This document shows positions 1 to 9,596 of a DNA stretch of 64,000 bases, piece by piece; the first letter of the stretch is position 1; each line of letters begins with the position of its first letter. The notes below the pieces were generated by a model, which saw only the letters and a list, made by a program, of their open reading frames with translations, had not been told where the DNA came from and did no database searches. A program made the translations under genes and the position numbers. Where the stretch lies: NCBI GenBank assembly GCA_022449455.1, contig JAKUPL010000009.1, forward strand, positions 62,001-126,000. Reading direction: 5' to 3'. The stretch comes from Alcanivorax sp. (GTDB taxonomy: Bacteria > Pseudomonadota > Gammaproteobacteria > Pseudomonadales > Alcanivoracaceae).

Positions 1-636
1 GGTCCGATTTTCGACAATAACCCCATCGCGCTGCAGATCCTGGGCATCTGCTCCGCGCTGGCGGTGACCAGCAACCTGAGCACCACCGTGACCATGTGTA
101 TCGCGCTGACGTTGGTGACCGCGTTCTCCAACTTCTTCGTGAGCACGGTGCGCAATGTGATCCCGTCGAGCATCCGCATCATCGTGCAGATGACCATCAT
201 CGCGTCGCTGGTGATCGTGGTGGACCAGTTCCTCAAGGCCTATGCCTACAGCATCTCCAAGCAGCTGTCGGTGTTCGTCGGTCTGATCATCACCAACTGC
301 ATCGTGATGGGCCGCGCCGAAGCGTTCGCCATGAAGAACGCACCGATCCCGTCCTTCATGGACGGCGTGGGCAACGGCCTTGGTTACTCCGTGCTGCTGC
401 TGACCCTGGGCTTCGTGCGCGAACTGTTCGGCGCCGGCAGCCTGTTCGGCATCCAGGTGCTGCCGACCACCGCCGACGGCGGCTGGTATGCCACCAACGG
501 CCTGCTGCTGCTGCCGCCGAGTGCCTTCTTCCTGATCGGTTTCTTCATCTGGGCGGTGCGCGCCTGGAAACCGGAGCAGGTGGAAGAGGACGACTTCAAG
601 ATGAAGCCGCACAGCCGCGTCAGCGACGCGTTTTAA
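1..636 (+). CDS. nqrD: Na+-translocating NADH:quinone reductase subunit D (5' truncated)
   Basis: Integral membrane subunit of the Na+-NQR complex, which couples NADH oxidation by ubiquinone to Na+ export across the inner membrane. The frame is open from base 1 and reads [15 protein letters not shown] onward, typical of the NqrD start region, so about a dozen N-terminal residues lie outside the window; the internal GTG at 64 is not the real start. Several hydrophobic helices are visible and the protein ends in a charged tail (RVSDAF). NqrD and NqrE are homologous membrane subunits. The next gene, nqrE, begins 21 bp downstream, in the usual nqrABCDEF order. Confidence 0.95.
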   Translation, partial: GPIFDNNPIALQILGICSALAVTSNLSTTVTMCIALTLVTAFSNFFVSTVRNVIPSSIRIIVQMTIIASLVIVVDQFLKAYAYSISKQLSVFVGLIITNCIVMGRAEAFAMKNAPIPSFMDGVGNGLGYSVLLLTLGFVRELFGAGSLFGIQVLPTTADGGWYATNGLLLLPPSAFFLIGFFIWAVRAWKPEQVEEDDFKMKPHSRVSDAF

Positions 637-657
637 CGGCGAGAACGGGAGCTCATC

Positions 658-1278
<621 letters not shown>

Positions 1279-1299
1279 GGGTAAGGGGAGAGCGAGAAC

Positions 1300-2529
1300 A
1301 TGGGTTTTGAAATCATTCTCGGCGTGGTCATGTTCACCGCCATCGTGCTTGCGCTGGTGGCGGTGATCCTGATGGCCCGCTCCCGCCTGGTGACCACCGG
1401 TGATGTGCACATCGACATCAACGGCGAAGCCGACAAGGGCATCGACGTGCCCGCCGGTGGCAAGCTGCTGGGCACCCTGGCGGACCAGGGCATCTTCCTG
1501 TCCTCCGCCTGTGGCGGTGGCGGCACCTGCGCGCAGTGCAAGTGCCAGGTGCTGGACGGTGGCGGCGACATCCTGCCCACCGAGGAAGGCCATTTCACCA
1601 AGGGCCAGATTCGTGACGGCTGGCGCCTGAGCTGCCAGGTCAACGTCAAGCAGGACATGAAGATCAAGGTGCCCGAGGAATTCTTCGGCGTGAAGAAGTG
1701 GGAATGCGAAGTCGTTTCCAACCCCAACGTGGCCACCTTCATCAAGGAACTGACCCTGAAGCTGCCGGAAGGCGAGAACGTGGACTTCCGCGCCGGCGGT
1801 TACGTGCAGTTGGAATGCCCTCCGTACGACATCGATTTCTCCAATTTCGATATCGACGAGGAATTCCGTGGCGACTGGGAGAAGTTCAAGTTCTTCGATC
1901 TCAAGGCGAAGAGCAACGAGACCGTGGTGCGCGCTTACTCCATGGCCAACTATCCGGAAGAGAAGGGTATCCTCAAGTTCAACATCCGGATCGCCACGCC
2001 GCCCCCGGGCGCCAAGGACATTCCTCCGGGCCTGATGAGCTCCTACGTGTTCAACCTGAAGCCCGGCGACAAGATCACCGTGTTCGGGCCCTTCGGTGAG
2101 TTCTTCGCCAAGGAAACCGACGCGGAGATGGTGTTCATCGGCGGTGGCGCGGGCATGGCCCCCATGCGCAGCCACATCTTCGACCAGCTCAAGCGCCTGC
2201 ACTCCAAGCGCAAGATCAGCTTCTGGTACGGCGCCCGTTCCATGCGCGAGACGTTCTACTCCGAGGAGTACGATCAGCTGGCGGCGGAGAACGACAACTT
2301 CGAGTGGCATCTGGCGCTGTCCGATCCGCTGCCCGAGGACAACTGGGAAGGGCCCACCGGGTTCATCCACAATGTGGTCTACGAGAACTACCTCAAGGAC
2401 CACCCGGCACCGGAAGACTGCGAGTACTACATGTGCGGTCCGCCGATGATGAACGCCTCCGTGATCAAGATGCTCGAGGACCTGGGCGTCGAACCGGAGA
2501 ACATCATGCTGGATGACTTCGGGGGGTGA
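1300..2529 (+). CDS. nqrF: Na+-translocating NADH:quinone reductase subunit F (NADH dehydrogenase, 2Fe-2S/FAD)
   Basis: Electron-input subunit, 409 aa: it oxidises NADH and passes electrons through FAD to a [2Fe-2S] centre. One N-terminal membrane helix (residues 3-26) is followed by a plant-type ferredoxin domain with cluster cysteines at C71, C77, C80 and C112, then a ferredoxin-reductase domain with the FAD motif RAYS at 211-214 and an NADH domain containing GGGAGMAP and the late MCGPPMM. Length and motif spacing match NqrF. An SD-like AAGGGGAG precedes the start. A REP-like palindrome sits just after the stop, before apbE. Confidence 0.97.
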   Translation: MGFEIILGVVMFTAIVLALVAVILMARSRLVTTGDVHIDINGEADKGIDVPAGGKLLGTLADQGIFLSSACGGGGTCAQCKCQVLDGGGDILPTEEGHFTKGQIRDGWRLSCQVNVKQDMKIKVPEEFFGVKKWECEVVSNPNVATFIKELTLKLPEGENVDFRAGGYVQLECPPYDIDFSNFDIDEEFRGDWEKFKFFDLKAKSNETVVRAYSMANYPEEKGILKFNIRIATPPPGAKDIPPGLMSSYVFNLKPGDKITVFGPFGEFFAKETDAEMVFIGGGAGMAPMRSHIFDQLKRLHSKRKISFWYGARSMRETFYSEEYDQLAAENDNFEWHLALSDPLPEDNWEGPTGFIHNVVYENYLKDHPAPEDCEYYMCGPPMMNASVIKMLEDLGVEPENIMLDDFGG

Positions 2530-2540
2530 GCCCTGACCCC

Positions 2541-2568
2541 GTAGGAGCGGTCGTCCGACCGCTCCTAC
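2541..2568. repeat. REP-like palindrome between nqrF and apbE
   Basis: Perfect 13-bp inverted repeat GTAGGAGCGGTCG / CGACCGCTCCTAC with a 2-base loop (TC). It lies in the 57-bp nqrF-apbE gap. The head GTAGGAGC and the GGTCG stem recur at about 6.25, 31.24 and 37.1 kb, so this is one member of a dispersed REP family. In such a position it could stabilise or attenuate the upstream nqr mRNA. Confidence 0.8.
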
Positions 2569-2586
2569 GGCTTTCCGGATGCCGTG

Positions 2587-3618
2587 ATGCAATTTGCCTT
2601 TCTGACCCGCTTCTTCCCCCTCCTGGCCCTCCTGGCGCTGCTCGCCGCCTGCGACGACACCACCGACCGTCTGTCCGCCCTCAACGGGCCGACCATGGGC
2701 ACCACCTGGTCGGTGAAATTCACCGGCACCCCCGGTGATGGCGTGCCGGCTCTGCGCCGGTCCATCGAGGCGGCCCTGGAGCAGGTCAACGCGGACATGA
2801 GCACCTACCGCGAGGACGCCGCCATCAGCCGCTTCAACCGGGCGGAGGCGGGCCGGGCGGTGACCGTGTCCGACGATTTCGCCCGGGTCCTGAACGAAGC
2901 CCTGACCATTTCCGCGGACACCGACGGCGCCTACGACGTGACCATCGGGCCGCTGGTCAATCTGTGGGGCTTCGGCCCGGACCCGGAACGCTTCGAGCCG
3001 CCGCCCCAGGCGGAGGTGGACGCGGCCCGGGCCCGGGTGGGCTGGCAAAAGCTGGCGCTGAACGGCGATCAGCTGACGCAGCCTGGCGGGGTCTACCTGG
3101 ATCTGTCGTCCATCGCCAAGGGTTTCGCCGTGGATAAGGTGGCCGGCGTGATGGAACAGGCGGGCATCCGCAATTATCTGGTGGAGATCGGCGGCGAACT
3201 GCGCGCTTCCGGCGGCAAGCCCCAGGGCCAGCCCTGGCGCGTGGCGGTGGAGCGGCCGATCGCCGGGGTGCGCGAAATGGACAAGGTGATCGCCCTGCGC
3301 GACCTGTCCATCGCCACCAGCGGTGACTACCGCAACTTCTTCGAGGTCGACGGCAAGGTCTATTCCCACACCATCGACCCGCGCACCGGCTACCCGGTGG
3401 GCCACCAACTGGGTTCGGTGACCGTGTTACACTCCAGTTGCATGGTCGCTGATGGCCTGGCCACGGCCCTCACCGTATTGGGCCCGGAAAAGGGGCTGGC
3501 GTTCGCCCGCGCCCGTGAACTGCCGGTGCTGTTCATTGTCCGAGGTGACGACGGTCCCGAGGAAATCATGACCGACGCCTTCCGCCGTATCCTGGAAGGC
3601 GAAGCAGGAGGAAACTGA
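2587..3618 (+). CDS. apbE: FAD:protein FMN transferase (ApbE lipoprotein)
   Basis: Periplasmic flavin transferase that attaches FMN from FAD to threonines of NqrB and NqrC, consistent with its place directly after nqrF. About 343 aa. The N-terminus is a lipoprotein signal (FFPLLALLALLAACDD) with the lipid-accepting Cys after LLAA. The ApbE core follows: GPTMGTTWSVKF near the start, the SSIAKGFAVDKVA region, EIGGELRASG, and the SHTIDPRTGYPV motif. I prefer the ATG at 2587 over the adjoining GTG at 2584. It is followed 1 bp after its stop by nqrM. Confidence 0.95.
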   Translation: MQFAFLTRFFPLLALLALLAACDDTTDRLSALNGPTMGTTWSVKFTGTPGDGVPALRRSIEAALEQVNADMSTYREDAAISRFNRAEAGRAVTVSDDFARVLNEALTISADTDGAYDVTIGPLVNLWGFGPDPERFEPPPQAEVDAARARVGWQKLALNGDQLTQPGGVYLDLSSIAKGFAVDKVAGVMEQAGIRNYLVEIGGELRASGGKPQGQPWRVAVERPIAGVREMDKVIALRDLSIATSGDYRNFFEVDGKVYSHTIDPRTGYPVGHQLGSVTVLHSSCMVADGLATALTVLGPEKGLAFARARELPVLFIVRGDDGPEEIMTDAFRRILEGEAGGN

Positions 3619-3619
3619 C

Positions 3620-3856
3620 ATGTTGGGTACCATTCTGGCCGCGTTCGTCGTGCTGGGCCTGCTGTTCGCCGGCATGGCCATTGGCGTGATTCTGTCCAAC
3701 AAGCCGCTCAAGGGCTCCTGCGGCGGCCTCGCCGCGCTGGGCATGAAGGACGGCTGCGAAATCTGTGGTGGCGACAAGGACGCCTGCGAGGAAAACACCC
3801 GCCAGGTCAGCGCCAAGCGCGCCGCCGAACTGGGCCGCGACGTCCTTAAAACCTGA
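3620..3856 (+). CDS. nqrM: Na+-NQR maturation protein NqrM (DUF539)
   Basis: Small 78-aa membrane protein required for maturation of Na+-NQR, probably delivering iron to the NqrD/E site (family knowledge). One N-terminal transmembrane helix (residues 4-25) is followed by a cytosolic part with four cysteines at 34, 46, 49 and 56, the pattern expected of NqrM. The start ATG at 3620 is preceded by AGGAGG inside the end of apbE, and the genes are separated by a single base, so translation is probably coupled. It closes the nqr operon. Confidence 0.95.
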   Translation: MLGTILAAFVVLGLLFAGMAIGVILSNKPLKGSCGGLAALGMKDGCEICGGDKDACEENTRQVSAKRAAELGRDVLKT

Positions 3857-3886
3857 CCATGAACCGTCGCGGCGGTCCCGCCGCGA

Positions 3887-4999
3887 TCAAAGGTGGTCCG
3901 GGCGGCCGACGATGACGGCGGTGCGCAGGCGGGATTGGCCGTAACGGATCATCTTTTCGAAACGATCCCGGGTAATGGGCACGTGCTGGCAATCCAGCGG
4001 CACCTGGTCGTCCGCCGGGTCCGGGTCGTGGATGTAGAAGCATTCCCGGTCCGCGCCGCTCACCACCACCCAATGGGGTGCCTTGCGCCCGTCCAGCCGC
4101 CAGGTGCTGATCAGCACGATGGCCACCTCGCCTTGTTTCAGCGCCTTGTCCAGGCGCGCCGCGGTGAGCTCCCGATACCGCACCGGAATACCCCTTTCCC
4201 GCACCTCTTCCTCGAAATGCTCGTGCACCGTCTCGATCACCCGCTTCTTGTTCTCATCGCGAACCGAATCCAGGAACAGCGGGCCGCGCTGATTGCAGTA
4301 CACCTGGGCGGTGAGGCCGCGGGCCTCGGCGGCCAGGGCCAGCCCCAGCGGGTGGCAGCCGCCGTGGCCGGCGGTCATGAAAATGGTGGTGGCCTCGCGC
4401 CAGATCAGCAGTTCTTCCCGTTCCCGCGGGGTGCGCTGGAGCAGGGCGGCCAGGGCCATTTGCAGGCAGGCGGGCCCGCAGGTGAATTCGGTGCTTTGCC
4501 GCACCCAGGGGATGGTCTGGCCGGCGTGGCGCTCCGGGGTGTAGTGCAGGCGCTTCTGGTAGCGCAGGGCGTCCTCGTGATCCTCGTAATAGTCCGGCGT
4601 GGAACCGAACAGCTTGTAGCCGCGCCGCTCGTACAGCCGGATGGCGCCGGCGTTGTCGCGGCGCACCTCAAGACGCAGATAAAGACGCTTCTCCTCGTGG
4701 GCGTATTGCTCGGCGGCGTCCATCAGGGCATCACCGAGGCCCTGGCCGCGCCAGACCGGGTCGGCGGCGATGGAATAAAGCCGCGCCAGGCGCGTGCCGC
4801 GTTGCAGAATCACCAAGGCGTAGCCGGCCAGGCCGCCGTCCGGCGCCGACGCCAGGATCAGGCCGGAATGGGCCAGGCGAATCCAATGGCGGAAGCTGCG
4901 CCGGGACAAGCGGTCGCTGTCGAAGCAGCGCCGCTCCAGGGCGGTCAGGGCATCCAGGTCGTCGGGCAGGGCGGGGCGCAGGGTAAAAATGGAATTCAT
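3887..4999 (-). CDS. GNAT acetyltransferase fused to a C39-like cysteine peptidase domain
   Basis: Two-domain cytosolic protein of about 370 aa. Numbering from the longest frame (start 5029): a RimI-like GNAT domain spans about 15-160 with the acetyl-CoA loop RGQGLGDAL (94-102) and the AIRLYERRGYK signature; a peptidase C39-like domain covers about 175-378 with EFTCGPAC (Cys184), HWVVVSG (His319) and YIHDPDP (Asp335) as a plausible catalytic triad. I prefer the ATG at 4999 (MNSIFTLRPA) because GNAT homology starts there; no clear SD helps. The known family of fused GNAT/C39 proteins has no firm substrate that I can name. It converges on nqrM and diverges from the patatin gene. Confidence 0.85.
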   Translation of the reverse strand: MNSIFTLRPALPDDLDALTALERRCFDSDRLSRRSFRHWIRLAHSGLILASAPDGGLAGYALVILQRGTRLARLYSIAADPVWRGQGLGDALMDAAEQYAHEEKRLYLRLEVRRDNAGAIRLYERRGYKLFGSTPDYYEDHEDALRYQKRLHYTPERHAGQTIPWVRQSTEFTCGPACLQMALAALLQRTPREREELLIWREATTIFMTAGHGGCHPLGLALAAEARGLTAQVYCNQRGPLFLDSVRDENKKRVIETVHEHFEEEVRERGIPVRYRELTAARLDKALKQGEVAIVLISTWRLDGRKAPHWVVVSGADRECFYIHDPDPADDQVPLDCQHVPITRDRFEKMIRYGQSRLRTAVIVGRPDHL

Positions 5000-5107
5000 G
5001 AGGTCATCCGGGGAGTTCGGCACCAGCATAAAGCCCCCGCGGGCGGCGAGGCCAGTGCTTTTCCCTGCCCGGCCGCATCGTCATAATGGCGCGATAAGGA
5101 GATCGAA

Positions 5108-6247
5108 ATGCCCGTATCACCCGCTCCCTCGCGGGGGCTGATTCTGTCCGGCGGCGGTGCCCGCGCCGCCTATCAGGTGGGCGTGCTCAGCGCCATCGCC
5201 GATATGCTGCCGCCCACCGCCAGCAATCCCTTTCCGATCATCTGCGGCACCTCCGCCGGCGCCATCAACGCCGCCGGTCTGGCCGCCGGCGCCCACGACT
5301 ACCGGCTGGCGGTGCGCGGCCTGGAGCAGGTGTGGGCGAACATGACCGCCGAGCAGGTCTACCGCACCGACATCGGTGCCTTCCTGCGCAGCCTGCTGCG
5401 CTGGATGTTCAGCTCCGCCGCCGCCGGCCGGGGCACCACCCGCAGCGCGCTGCTCGACAACACGCCGCTGAAACGGCTGCTGAGGCTGGTGATCAACTTC
5501 CAGCGCATCGGACAGAGCATCGACCAGGGCCACCTGCGCGCGCTGTCGATTACCGCCTCCAGCTACGCCTCCGGGGAATCGGTGGCGTTCTTTCAGGGCG
5601 CCGACGATCTGCAGGAATGGAACCGGGCGCGGCGACTGGGCCGGCGCTCCACCATCGGCGTGCAGCATCTGTTGGCGTCGGCGGCGATCCCGTTGCTGTT
5701 CCCGGCGGAGAAGGTGGACGGCCGCTACTACGGCGACGGCGCCGTGCGCCAGCTGGCGCCGGTGAGTCCGGCGCTGCATCTGGGCGCCGACCGGCTGCTG
5801 GTGATCGGCGTGTCCGGCAACCCCACCGCCGAGCACCAGCGACAGCTGAGCGGCTACCCGTCCCTGGCCCAGGTGCTCGGCCATGTGCTCGACAGCGTGT
5901 TCGTGGACACCCTGGAAGGGGACGTGGAGCGGCTGGAGCGCATCAATCGCACGGTCCAGGCAATCAGCCCGCGGGCCCGCAACCAGCATGAAATCCAGCT
6001 GCGTCAGGTGGAGGTGCTGAAGATCTATCCGTCCCAGCCGCTGGACGAGATCGCCGCCGAGCACAACAAGGAACTGCCGCGTACCCTGCGCTTCTTCCTG
6101 CGCGGCGCCGGCGCCACCCGCTCACCGGGCGCGTCGGCGCTCAGCTATCTGCTGTTCGAGCCGGGGTTTACCGGGCGGTTGATGTCGCTGGGCTACCAGG
6201 ACGCCAAGGCCCGGGAAGAAGAGATCCGGGCGTTCCTGGAGGATTGA
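5108..6247 (+). CDS. Patatin-like phospholipase
   Basis: Predicted serine lipid acyl hydrolase of the patatin/RssA type, 379 aa. The oxyanion motif GGGARAAYQ lies at residues 15-23, the nucleophile elbow GTSAG has Ser49, and the DG of the Ser-Asp dyad has Asp210 (GDGAVRQLAP). No signal peptide is seen, so it probably acts in the cytosol or at the inner membrane face. The start is supported by AAGGAG about 7 bp upstream. It stands alone, convergent with the glycerophosphodiesterase gene; a REP pair fills the space between. A role in phospholipid turnover is inferred. Confidence 0.92.
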   Translation: MPVSPAPSRGLILSGGGARAAYQVGVLSAIADMLPPTASNPFPIICGTSAGAINAAGLAAGAHDYRLAVRGLEQVWANMTAEQVYRTDIGAFLRSLLRWMFSSAAAGRGTTRSALLDNTPLKRLLRLVINFQRIGQSIDQGHLRALSITASSYASGESVAFFQGADDLQEWNRARRLGRRSTIGVQHLLASAAIPLLFPAEKVDGRYYGDGAVRQLAPVSPALHLGADRLLVIGVSGNPTAEHQRQLSGYPSLAQVLGHVLDSVFVDTLEGDVERLERINRTVQAISPRARNQHEIQLRQVEVLKIYPSQPLDEIAAEHNKELPRTLRFFLRGAGATRSPGASALSYLLFEPGFTGRLMSLGYQDAKAREEEIRAFLED

Positions 6248-6250
6248 GGC

Positions 6251-6312
6251 ATCGCGACTGAAGTCGCTCCTACGCCGTAATCCGGGGAGGTAGGAGCGAC
6301 GTCAGTCGCGAT
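6251..6312. repeat. Inverted REP pair between convergent genes
   Basis: Two REP-like units head to head: ATCGCGACTGAAGTCGCTCC (6251 on) and GTAGGAGCGACGTCAGTCGC (6290 on), which are near-perfect reverse complements and would form one long hairpin. The right unit overlaps the last codons of the minus-strand glycerophosphodiesterase gene. Such paired units between convergent genes commonly act as bidirectional transcript ends. Confidence 0.8.
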
Positions 6313-7054
6313 CCGCGCGGTGCTTATAAAAATGCGCCATGAAGCTGGTGGGGAAGTCGGTGATGATGCCGTCCACCCCCAGCCCGGCCAGCCGCTGGGC
6401 CTGGCCCAGATCGTTCACGGTCCAGGTGGACACCTTCAGCCCGCGCCGCCGGGCGCGCCGCATCAGCCCCTCGTTGACCAGGGTGTGCTTGGGCATCAGC
6501 CAGGTGCAGCCCAGCGCCGCCGCCCGGCGGGTGGGCTGCTGGTAGCGGTACTCCGCCACATAGCCGCGCTCGATGCGCGGCGTCATGCCGCCCAGCATGC
6601 GCAGAAAGCCGGTATGGCTGGAGGTCACCACCACCCGCTCGTGCAGGCCCTGTTCGTCGATCAGCCCCACCAGCTGGTGGGCCAGGCGGTGCAGCAGCGG
6701 CGACTCGGCGCCCTTGACCTCGAACTGGAAACGCATGGCCGGCCCGCACAGGGCCACGACCTCGTGCAGGGAAGGGATGCACACCGGGCTGTGCCAGCCC
6801 GGTGTATTCTGGCGCGCGTCCAGCACGCCCAGCTGCGCCAGGGTGTAGTGCTGGGCCTTGCCGCGCTCGCCGGTGGTGCGGGTGACGTTGCGATCGTGCA
6901 CCACGATCAGGTGGCCGTCCCGGGACAGGCGCACGTCCAGTTCCACTTCCGTGACGCCGGCCTCCAGCGCCACCTGAAAGCCCGCCAGGGTATTTTCCGG
7001 GGCCTCGCCGCGGGCGCCGCGATGGCCGACGATGGTGGGAAGGGGTGTGCTCAT
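6302..7054 (-). CDS. Glycerophosphodiester phosphodiesterase
   Basis: Cytosolic GDPD-family enzyme, 250 aa, hydrolysing glycerophosphodiesters to glycerol-3-phosphate and an alcohol. The catalytic start motif VGHRGARGEAPENT (His and Arg, then Glu) is at residues 9-22, followed by the metal ligands in EVELDVRLSRDGHLIVVHD. No signal peptide, so it resembles UgpQ rather than periplasmic GlpQ. The C-terminus carries the usual VDGIITDFP. The stop codon lies inside a REP unit. With the nearby patatin gene it suggests phospholipid deacylation followed by headgroup release, though they are not co-transcribed. Confidence 0.93.
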   Translation of the reverse strand: MSTPLPTIVGHRGARGEAPENTLAGFQVALEAGVTEVELDVRLSRDGHLIVVHDRNVTRTTGERGKAQHYTLAQLGVLDARQNTPGWHSPVCIPSLHEVVALCGPAMRFQFEVKGAESPLLHRLAHQLVGLIDEQGLHERVVVTSSHTGFLRMLGGMTPRIERGYVAEYRYQQPTRRAAALGCTWLMPKHTLVNEGLMRRARRRGLKVSTWTVNDLGQAQRLAGLGVDGIITDFPTSFMAHFYKHRADRD

Positions 7055-7203
7055 GGTCTCGTATCGTTGCCGGCCCGATCGCCGGTTCGCCGCGCATTGT
7101 GCCGAAGTGGCCGGGATGGCATCAATAGGCAGGGCGCCATTGTCATGGAAGAGTCATGTTTGGCCTGCTAGGGTTGGCCCACCGCGAACCGCCGGAGACC
7201 GGG

Positions 7204-8370
7204 ATGGGGTCCCTTATCAAGGCATACGCGGTGCTGTTCGTGCGTTCCTGGAACCCGGATTACGACGGCACCGTAAGCGGCGTATCGCCGCGCCGCTGGC
7301 TGGTGATGGCCGCCTTCTGGCCGCTGTTCCTGCTGGTGCAGTTGATCAACGGCGCCTTTTTGCTGCTCGATCATCTGCTGTTCCCGGACTTTCGCCGCGT
7401 GACGGTGCGCGCGCCGGTGTTCGTGGTGGGCGTGCCGCGCAGCGGCACCACCTTCCTGCACCGTCTGCTGGCCGGTGACCGGGAACGGTTCACCACCACC
7501 GCCCTGTGGGAGCTGATCTTCGCGCCGTCGATTTGCCAGCGCCGTCTGTGGCGGGGAGTGGGGCGGCTCGACGGCCTGGCCGGCCGGCCCCTGGAGCGTC
7601 TGCTGCACGGTCTGGAACGGCTCGCCCTGGGCGGGCTGGACGACGTGCACCAGACCGGCCTGCGCGACCCGGAGGAAGACTACCTGGCGTTGCTGCCGGT
7701 GCTGGGCTGTTTTCTGCTGGTACTGGCGGTGCCCGACCCGCGCCTGTGGCGGCTGACCTTTGCCGACCGGGACCTGCCGGACGCGGAGAAGCGCCGCCTG
7801 ATGGCCGCCTACCGGCGCTTCGTGCAGCGTCATCTCTACGTGCACGGCGACCGCCTCACGTTCCTGTCCAAGAACCCCTCGTTCACGCCGCTGATGGCCA
7901 CCCTGGCGGCGGAATTTCCGGATGCCCGCTTTATCGGCTGCCTGCGCAACCCCACCGAGGCGGTGCCCTCGCAGATCAATTCCATCGTCATCGGCGCCCG
8001 CGTGTTCGACGGCCGGGACACCGCCGGGTATTGGCGGGAGGGCTTTCTGGGCATGCTCGATTACTACTACCGGCATTTGCTGGACGAACTGGACCGGCTG
8101 CCCCCGTCCCGCCGCGCCCTGTCGCGCATGGAAAAGCTCTCGGCCCGGCCGCTGGCCACGGTGGAAGGCTTCTACGCGGCGTTCGGGCTGACCCTGTCGC
8201 CGGCCTATCGGGCCTGGCTGGCCGAGCGGGACGAAAAAGCCCGCCGCTACCAGAGCGGCCACCACTATTCGCTGGAAAACCTGGGCGTGGCGCCACAACG
8301 GCTGCGCGACACCTTCGGCTGGGTGTACGAAAAATTTGCTTACCCTTTGCCGGAGGATGAACGCCCGTGA
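7204..8370 (+). CDS. Sulfotransferase family protein
   Basis: Predicted PAPS-dependent sulfotransferase, about 388 aa. The 5'-phosphosulfate loop is clear (FVVGVPRSGTTFLHR), and a 3'-phosphate segment follows in FIGCLRNPTEAVPSQINS. Two hydrophobic stretches near the N-terminus (AVLFVR, then WPLFLLVQLINGAFLLL) suggest membrane association. I prefer ATG 7204, which has GGAG upstream; an in-frame ATG at 7156 would add 16 residues. The next genes, a glycosyltransferase and a DUF2334 deacetylase-like gene, follow on the same strand with short gaps, hinting that the acceptor is a glycan or glycolipid. The acceptor is not shown by the sequence. Confidence 0.85.
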   Translation: MGSLIKAYAVLFVRSWNPDYDGTVSGVSPRRWLVMAAFWPLFLLVQLINGAFLLLDHLLFPDFRRVTVRAPVFVVGVPRSGTTFLHRLLAGDRERFTTTALWELIFAPSICQRRLWRGVGRLDGLAGRPLERLLHGLERLALGGLDDVHQTGLRDPEEDYLALLPVLGCFLLVLAVPDPRLWRLTFADRDLPDAEKRRLMAAYRRFVQRHLYVHGDRLTFLSKNPSFTPLMATLAAEFPDARFIGCLRNPTEAVPSQINSIVIGARVFDGRDTAGYWREGFLGMLDYYYRHLLDELDRLPPSRRALSRMEKLSARPLATVEGFYAAFGLTLSPAYRAWLAERDEKARRYQSGHHYSLENLGVAPQRLRDTFGWVYEKFAYPLPEDERP

Positions 8371-8419
8371 GGTTTTCCTTGTCACAAATTGGACATAAGT
8401 GGTACTCATACTGCCTGCT

Positions 8420-9595
8420 ATGAATACAAACGAGCTGCGCGTGCTTTTTGTCGTGGACGCCATGAAGGGTCGCAACGGAGTCGGCGCCTACTTTCAGGAT
8501 CTGGTCGCCCACCTGGACGGCAAGGTGGCCCGGGCCGAGCTGGTCTGCCCCAGCCTGGAGGAGCCCCATCCCTGCCAGGGGGTGTCCATGCCGATCCCCG
8601 GGGACCCCACCCAGCGGCTGTTCTTTCCCAAGATGCGCGAACTGACCGCGCTGGTCTGGGAAATGAAACCCCATGTGATCGTGATTCCCGGCCCGGGCAT
8701 TTTCTCCCTGGGCGCCTACTGGGTGGCCCGCAAACTGGGCATTCCGGTGTGCGTCACCTTCCAGACCGATTACGACCGCCTGGTGCAGCTCTACTGGGGC
8801 CCGCGCCTGGCGAAGCTGGCCGGCGGCCTGCTCAACTGGCTCAACCGCACCCTGTTCCGGGGTTCCAGCGCGGTGGCCACCATCTGTGAAAGCATGATCG
8901 CCGACGCCCGCGCCGCCGGCGCCCGCCACCCGCAGCTGGTGGGCACGCCGCTGGGGCCGGAGTTCGTCAACCGCGCGCCGGCGCCCCTGGCGGAACCGCT
9001 GGACTCGGTGCTGTACGTGGGCCGGCTGGCGGCGGAAAAGAACCTGGAGCGATTTCTGGCCATGGCCGAACAACGGCCGGACTGCCGCTTCACCGTGGCC
9101 GGCGACGGCCCGCTGCGGCCACTGGTGGAAGAGCACGCCCGGCGTCTGCCCAACCTGCACTTCCTGGGCTGGTGCAGCCGGGAGCGGGTGGTGGAACAGC
9201 TGGACGCCCACCAGGTGCTGGTGCTGCCCTCGTCGGTGGAAGCCTTCGGCACCGTGGCCCTGGAAGCCCTGGCCCGGCAGCGGCTGGTGATCACCACCCC
9301 GGTGTGCGGCATCAATCAATGGCCGGCGCTGGCCCGGGTGCTGGCGGTGGCCGGGCCGGAGGAAAGCCTGGCCGATACCCTGGCGCGCCTGCAGGCGATG
9401 ACGCCGGCGGCGCGCCGGGAGCGCGCCGAGGCCGGTCGCCGGGCCGCCCTGGCCATGAACCAGGACGCCGTGGACGGCTGGCTGCAGGTGCTGCACGGCT
9501 GCGCCCGGCAGGGCGCGGTGCTGCCCAAGCCGCGCCGCTCGCCCACCGTGGCGGTGCTGCGCCGGCTGAGCACCCAGGCGCGGCCCGGGCTCTGA
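8420..9595 (+). CDS. Glycosyltransferase, GT4-like family 1
   Basis: Two-Rossmann GT-B glycosyltransferase of about 391 aa. Evidence: N-terminal VLFVVDAMKGRNGVGAYFQD, the hinge strand SVLYVGRLAAEKNLERFL, and the nucleotide-sugar EX7E motif in SSVEAFGTVALEALAR. Closest to GT4 enzymes that modify lipids or build polysaccharides. The ATG at 8420 (MNTNELRV) fits the domain start better than the upstream GTG at 8399; neither has a strong SD. It ends 1 bp before the next gene begins, so the two are co-translated. Donor and acceptor sugars are unknown. Confidence 0.88.
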   Translation: MNTNELRVLFVVDAMKGRNGVGAYFQDLVAHLDGKVARAELVCPSLEEPHPCQGVSMPIPGDPTQRLFFPKMRELTALVWEMKPHVIVIPGPGIFSLGAYWVARKLGIPVCVTFQTDYDRLVQLYWGPRLAKLAGGLLNWLNRTLFRGSSAVATICESMIADARAAGARHPQLVGTPLGPEFVNRAPAPLAEPLDSVLYVGRLAAEKNLERFLAMAEQRPDCRFTVAGDGPLRPLVEEHARRLPNLHFLGWCSRERVVEQLDAHQVLVLPSSVEAFGTVALEALARQRLVITTPVCGINQWPALARVLAVAGPEESLADTLARLQAMTPAARRERAEAGRRAALAMNQDAVDGWLQVLHGCARQGAVLPKPRRSPTVAVLRRLSTQARPGL

Positions 9596-9596
9596 C

